Below are positions 6,435-6,555 of a stretch of 6,555 nucleotides of DNA, one piece after another (the stretch's first letter is position 1; each line of letters starts with the position of its first letter). A program made the translations under genes and the position numbers. The stretch covers positions 1-6,555 of the forward strand of contig JAJPYW010000055.1 in the NCBI GenBank assembly GCA_021204715.1, given 5' to 3'. Source of the DNA: Prevotellaceae bacterium (GTDB lineage: Bacteria; Bacteroidota; Bacteroidia; Bacteroidales; Bacteroidaceae). The notes under the pieces were generated by a model. It was not told the origin of the DNA. It saw nothing but the letters and a program-made list of their open reading frames with translations, and ran no database searches.

Positions 6435-6442
6435 CAAAAATA
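6435..6442 (-). promoter_or_regulatory. Candidate -7 promoter element of the permease-ribBA unit
   Basis: The minus strand reads TATTTTTG, an exact fit to TAnnTTTG, in the short gap after the preceding gene ends at 6485. A start of transcription near 6428 would leave about 20 nt before the ATG at 6408 but nearly nothing before the ATG at 6426, so it supports the shorter protein. No convincing TTTG -33 element is present, and T-runs are common here, so this is a candidate only. Confidence 0.45.
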
Positions 6443-6484
6443 GCACAAAAAAAGAAGCGGTGGAGAATTTTAATGGAAAGTTAA

Positions 6485-6555
6485 CTAAAAACCGTAGGTA
6501 CGGCGCAAGGTCTCCACCTGCGAGTCCCACAATTCTTGCAAATCGGCTGTTTCAC
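6485..6555 (-). CDS. C-terminal fragment of an unidentified gene
   Basis: The last 22 codons of a minus-strand frame are open to the window edge and end with TAG at 6485-6487. The protein tail reads ETADLQELWDSQVETLRRTYGF, a charged, probably helical end. The other two minus-strand frames here are less convincing: one has a stop at the edge, and the other runs through to TAA at 6481-6483 with a cysteine- and arginine-rich sequence unlike a typical C-terminus. The gene ends 76 bp before the chosen permease start, so it may belong to the same transcription unit. Twenty-two residues are too few to name a family. Confidence 0.55.
   Translation of the reverse strand, partial: ETADLQELWDSQVETLRRTYGF

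Overview
The window looks like chromosomal housekeeping DNA from a Bacteroidetes bacterium, most likely of the order Bacteroidales. Three things point there. The long proteins read like Bacteroidales versions of their families: a RibBA fusion, a roughly 640-residue LptF/LptG-type permease and a class I aspartate aminotransferase. Start codons are preceded by A/T-rich sequence rather than a Shine-Dalgarno motif. Two genes have a match to the Bacteroidetes -7 promoter element TAnnTTTG. Coding DNA is GC-rich while intergenic DNA is AT-rich. The genus cannot be decided from this stretch.

Layout: the plus strand carries the 3' part of dnaX (1-1432, clamp-loader tau subunit, N-terminus outside the window). 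After a 142-bp gap with nested palindromes comes a 56-residue 2x[4Fe-4S] ferredoxin gene (1575-1745). A perfect 24-bp hairpin (1764-1815) separates it from the convergent minus-strand genes. Reading leftward from the right edge, the minus strand has the last 22 codons of an unidentified gene (6485-6555), the large LptF/LptG-family permease (start at 6408, stop at 4501), ribBA (4447-3209), a hairpin at the ribBA stop codon, a structured 170-bp intergenic region, and an aspartate aminotransferase gene (3014-1821).

How the genes relate: the permease and ribBA are 53 bp apart in the same direction and probably share a transcript. The aminotransferase has its own candidate promoter (-7 box at 3052-3059). 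The functions are replication, electron transfer, amino-acid metabolism, riboflavin synthesis and lipopolysaccharide export. I see no phage, CRISPR, toxin or defence genes, and no new multi-gene system.

The points of interest are in non-coding DNA: an exact 16-bp tandem duplication and a GC-rich palindrome/mirror repeat upstream of the aminotransferase gene, two gene-end hairpins that share a 16-nt core differing at one base, and nested palindromes ahead of the ferredoxin gene. The long C-terminal extension of the permease also deserves a look.
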